This document shows positions 61,345 through 64,000 of a DNA stretch of 64,000 nt, one piece after another (the first letter of the stretch is position 1; every line of letters begins with the position of its first letter). Made by a program: the position numbers and the translations under genes. Source of the DNA: CAYFFV01 sp964342695 (GTDB taxonomy: Bacteria; Acidobacteriota; Vicinamibacteria; Vicinamibacterales; UBA8438); NCBI GenBank assembly GCA_964342695.1, contig CAYFFV010000001.1, forward strand, positions 151,679-215,678. The letters are read 5' to 3'. Below the pieces are notes generated by a model, which did not search any database, had not been told where the DNA came from, and saw nothing but the letters and a program-made list of their open reading frames with translations.

Positions 61345-62154
61345 TTACTCGTTCGTCTTGGTCAGATGGCCCCAGAGGGTTTCCTCGACGAACTCTACGC
61401 AGTTGAATTCAAGAATCTCCGCATCCGGTTCCAGTCGGCGATAGAGCGGCAGACTGATTGTCCAGGGGCGGGTAAACACCTTGGTATCTTCAATCGTCGC
61501 TTCGTAGCGGACCGCGTCCCGACTTAGCGGGGTAATTCGTTCGACAATCCGTAATGCCTCGCTGTGAAAGTTTCCGGCCCGATCGAACCAAGTCAGGTCG
61601 TTAAAAGTGTTGGATTCTATGACGAGGGTGTCACCTTCCCAGTGTCCAACGGAGTGGCCCATAAATGTGTCAATAGGCGGTGGTTCGACCTCGTCCATGA
61701 AGATGGACCGGGTGGCGCCCACATACTCAGAAGCGATCAACATGAAGTCCGCGCTCTGAACGATTTGAAAGGGATATGGCATATACATCACACGCGGGAC
61801 GCCGGGCAGATAGCACTTCACTTCTGGATCGAGTGTAAGCCACTCCGCAGCATTTTCCTGCTTCTTTTCGGCCGCCCAAGGTTGGTAGGGAATCTCGCCA
61901 CCTAGGACCACCCCTTTTCCTGCAGGAACGGCCCCTACGGCGCCCAGCGGTACCATCGCACCGGCTCGCGCAGAATGATCTTCAAGATCCCAGTGGGCTG
62001 TACCAATTGCCTGCCAGATGCCGTTCAGATCTGGTTTTCCATCGGTGGTGCGAGGTAGTTCTGTTTGCCCGGCGACTGGCGCCGTTAACAGGAAAGCACC
62101 GATGGTGATTCCAACGGTTGCTCGGAGTATCTGGCGTGCGATTAGATTGGGCAT
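61345..62154 (-). CDS. Secreted protein of the PDLQGIW family, divergent C-terminus
   Basis: Sixth and most divergent member, 269 residues, signal peptide ending near VAGQTE. It keeps DGKPDLNGIWQAIG, a YLPGVPRVMYMPYPFQI block, GHWEGDTLVIESNTFND, ERITPLSRDAVRYEATIED and PWTISLPLYRR. The terminal CHEGNYG block is replaced by EFNCVEFVEETLWG, which keeps Cys and Glu but not His. AAGGAG precedes the ATG by 10 nt. It is in tandem with the longer member at 60121; the two may be one transcript. Confidence 0.72.
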   Translation of the reverse strand: MPNLIARQILRATVGITIGAFLLTAPVAGQTELPRTTDGKPDLNGIWQAIGTAHWDLEDHSARAGAMVPLGAVGAVPAGKGVVLGGEIPYQPWAAEKKQENAAEWLTLDPEVKCYLPGVPRVMYMPYPFQIVQSADFMLIASEYVGATRSIFMDEVEPPPIDTFMGHSVGHWEGDTLVIESNTFNDLTWFDRAGNFHSEALRIVERITPLSRDAVRYEATIEDTKVFTRPWTISLPLYRRLEPDAEILEFNCVEFVEETLWGHLTKTNE

Positions 62155-62453
62155 AAGGCTTCGTCTCCTTCACGGACTAGTCAACGATAAGCGTTCTGCG
62201 CTTTATTTTCCAGCCCTTGGACGTTTTATCGTAGACGGACATCATCTATATAAAATCGTACTGAGTGCAACTGAGAATTTTGATAATTAAACCAGTAAAG
62301 CCTGCTCTGTTTAAAAATCGTTGGGAACCACCGCGCGCATATTTATATTTCTTCTACTTTAGGATGTCGTTTTGCAGCGTGAAATTGTAAAATAAACTGG
62401 GCAGAAATAAGGTCAAGATTGCTGGAGTTTAACGCGGTTACTGGGGAATGGCG
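62155..62453. other. Intergenic region between divergent genes, nothing recognised
   Basis: This 299-nt stretch is AT-rich in its middle and must hold the promoters of both the minus-strand secreted-protein gene and the ankyrin gene. No RNA gene, strong inverted repeat or convincing open frame was found by eye. Confidence 0.5.
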
Positions 62454-64000
62454 ATGAACAGTGTAATCAGAGTAGAGATAACACAGATGATGCGCAAGGC
62501 TGTGCTGGCTGCCTTGCTCAGTTTTCTAGTGATGTCAGACGGTGTGGTCTTGTCTGGTGCCACCGCTGATTTACGGCTCCTTGAGGCCGTCCAGCGTGAG
62601 GACAAAGATGCGGTGCGGACACTGTTATCGCAGCAGGTCGACGTGAATGCCGCTCGTGGTGATGGAGCAACTGCGTTGGCATGGGCCGTTCACATGGGCG
62701 ATCTAAGCACAGTTGATCTTTTACTTAGCGCAGGTGCTAATGTGAATGCCGCAAACGATTTGGAGATCACTCCGCTTATGCTTGCGGCGACCAACGGTAG
62801 TGCAGCCATGATCAAGACATTGTTGGATGCGGGTGCGAATGTACATGTTGCGCGGCTAACGGGAGAAACGGCGCTGGTTTTTGCGGCGCGCACCGGTGTG
62901 CCCAAGGCAGTCAAGATGTTGTTGGATGCTGGAGCGCCTGCAGATCTCAAGATGGGAGACCGTGAGCAAACACCGCTCATGTGGGCTGCAGCAGAGGGAC
63001 ATGCGAGTGTTGTAGAAGTGTTGTTGGCGGCCGGTGCGGATATGGATGCGCGCACTGTGTCTCGGGAGGTGAATGCGCCCCGGTCCCATTACGTTGCTGA
63101 CCGAAAGCCTCTTGTCCGTGTTGATAAGGAGCGGTCTGTCATCGCTATCCACTGGCCCAAAGATGGTGACGGAGATATGCGTCGGCACGAAGGAGGTATG
63201 ACGCCGCTGTTGTTTGCGGTGGAGGCTGGACATCAAGATGTCGTGCGCGTTTTGCTGGACGCTGGTGTTCCGGTCGATAGTACCACTCCGGATGATTGGA
63301 CAGCACTGCAGCTTGCCCAAATCAGGCGGCATGAGAAGCTCGCCCTGTTCCTCCTTGAACGGGGGGCCGATCCAAATAATGCCGGGCCCGATCACCCGCC
63401 GCTGCATCTTGCGGCCTATCTCGGGCAAACGACTGTTGCAAAAGATCTCATCACCCGGGGTGCGGACATCAATGCCCGTCTAGAGAAACCGTATCGACTG
63501 ATCGAGGTTCTGGAAATTGGAACCAATAGGTATCCAGGCTCCGGTGTGTTTACAAATATTGGTTCGACGCCCTTTATGACAGCGGCCAAGCACGGTCAGA
63601 TCGAGATCATGCGGATGCTGCTCGATGAGGGTGCTGATCCATTACTGACTGCGGACGGTGGTGAAACGGCGATAAGTGTCGCTGCCGGTCTTGGTCGCCC
63701 ACAGCAGTCAAACTCGAGCTATCACGTGTGGAACGAAACGGACCAACTCGAGGCAATTAAAATGAGTCTCGATCTTGGTGTGGATGTGAATGCTGTGAAC
63801 GAATATGGCCAGACAGCGTTGCACGGTGCCGCGTTGCACGACCAAGCTCGTGTCATTGAGTTCCTCGCGGCGCATGGAGCTTTTCTCGATCCACTGGATT
63901 GGCAGGATCAAACCCCGCTGCGTATGGCACAGGGGCACGAGATTTGTTGTTCGACCTATCACCGCAAGCCACTGGCTGCGGCGGCACTGGTGGAAGCGGG
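62454..64000 (+). CDS. Secreted ankyrin-repeat protein (3' end outside the window)
   Basis: At least 515 residues; the frame is still open at the window edge. ATG at 62454 has GGGGA about 6 nt upstream; ATGs at 62448 and 62487 are alternatives. A signal peptide (RKAVLAALLSFLVMSDGVVL) precedes a long array of about 33-residue ankyrin repeats with TPLMLAATNG, VKMLLDAGA, TPLMWAAAEGHASVVEVLL, TPLLFAVEAGHQDVVRVLL and LHLAAYLGQ motifs. An insert of about 35 residues (SREVNAPRSHYV to the MRRHEGG region) breaks the array after the fourth repeat. Periplasmic protein-protein interaction is the likely role. In relatives a C-terminal cytochrome c domain sometimes follows, which cannot be checked here. 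Confidence 0.88.
   Translation, partial: MNSVIRVEITQMMRKAVLAALLSFLVMSDGVVLSGATADLRLLEAVQREDKDAVRTLLSQQVDVNAARGDGATALAWAVHMGDLSTVDLLLSAGANVNAANDLEITPLMLAATNGSAAMIKTLLDAGANVHVARLTGETALVFAARTGVPKAVKMLLDAGAPADLKMGDREQTPLMWAAAEGHASVVEVLLAAGADMDARTVSREVNAPRSHYVADRKPLVRVDKERSVIAIHWPKDGDGDMRRHEGGMTPLLFAVEAGHQDVVRVLLDAGVPVDSTTPDDWTALQLAQIRRHEKLALFLLERGADPNNAGPDHPPLHLAAYLGQTTVAKDLITRGADINARLEKPYRLIEVLEIGTNRYPGSGVFTNIGSTPFMTAAKHGQIEIMRMLLDEGADPLLTADGGETAISVAAGLGRPQQSNSSYHVWNETDQLEAIKMSLDLGVDVNAVNEYGQTALHGAALHDQARVIEFLAAHGAFLDPLDWQDQTPLRMAQGHEICCSTYHRKPLAAAALVEA

Noticed and set aside
1..64000. tRNA, rRNA, integrase or IS element
   Set aside because: No cloverleaf-like sequence, transposase motif, or flanking inverted/direct repeat pair was recognised in any gap on either strand.

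Overview
This window looks like chromosome from a Gram-negative, aerobic, heterotrophic bacterium with a very large secreted proteome. It has TonB-dependent and DUF5916-type outer-membrane proteins, lipoproteins, a periplasmic-glucan locus and many Sec signal peptides. The mix of PQQ dehydrogenases, DUF2911 proteins, carboxypeptidase-regulatory-domain receptors, ankyrin proteins and a large unnamed secreted family most resembles Acidobacteriota (Vicinamibacteria-like). That placement is an inference from gene content; there is no rRNA gene in the window. No IS element, integrase, CRISPR array, tRNA or rRNA gene was seen.

Layout. 0-9 kb: a GTP cyclohydrolase II with a degenerate N-terminal domain, a creatininase-family amidohydrolase, an FkbM methyltransferase, then an osmoregulated-periplasmic-glucan locus (opgG-opgH) divergent from a membrane phosphoglycerol-transferase-like enzyme. 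8.6-24.6 kb: three SMP-30-like propellers, two PQQ dehydrogenases with N-terminal cytochrome c domains, three members of a secreted family ending in a CHEGNYG motif, a PepSY membrane protein and MsrP. 24.6-33.8 kb: two parallel gene sets built around cytochrome-c-fused copper monooxygenases of the PHM/DBH type. One set forms a tight operon with a PAL-like propeller. 33.9-39.8 kb: housekeeping and small genes (typA, crcB, two DUF2911 proteins, a carboxylesterase). 39.8-48 kb: two more PQQ dehydrogenases, a secreted HpcH/HpaI aldolase, a second PAL-like propeller, a sulfatase relic, an esterase and a CMD-family protein. 48-51 kb: a small Cys/His protein and a TonB receptor with two long His/Asp-rich loops, probably for zinc or a similar metal. 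51-64 kb, more GC-rich by eye: an epoxide hydrolase, three more CHEGNYG-family members, a DUF5916 protein, a degenerate PAL-like propeller, a fifth PQQ dehydrogenase and a truncated ankyrin-repeat protein.

How the genes may work together. Most accessory genes encode exported oxidases, hydrolases, lyases and propellers, which fits periplasmic oxidation of organic molecules with electrons passed to cytochromes. The most striking unit is the operon at 30185-33789: a cyt c/PHM-like copper monooxygenase, an unnamed secreted protein, and a PAL-like lyase that keeps the three zinc histidines, arginine and tyrosine of animal peptidyl-alpha-hydroxyglycine alpha-amidating lyase. This could be a bacterial two-step alpha-hydroxylation and C-N (or C-O) cleavage system with a dedicated third component. 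A partly rebuilt second copy lies at 23554-27533, and two more PAL-like paralogs lie at 44892 and 56205, the latter with key residues lost.
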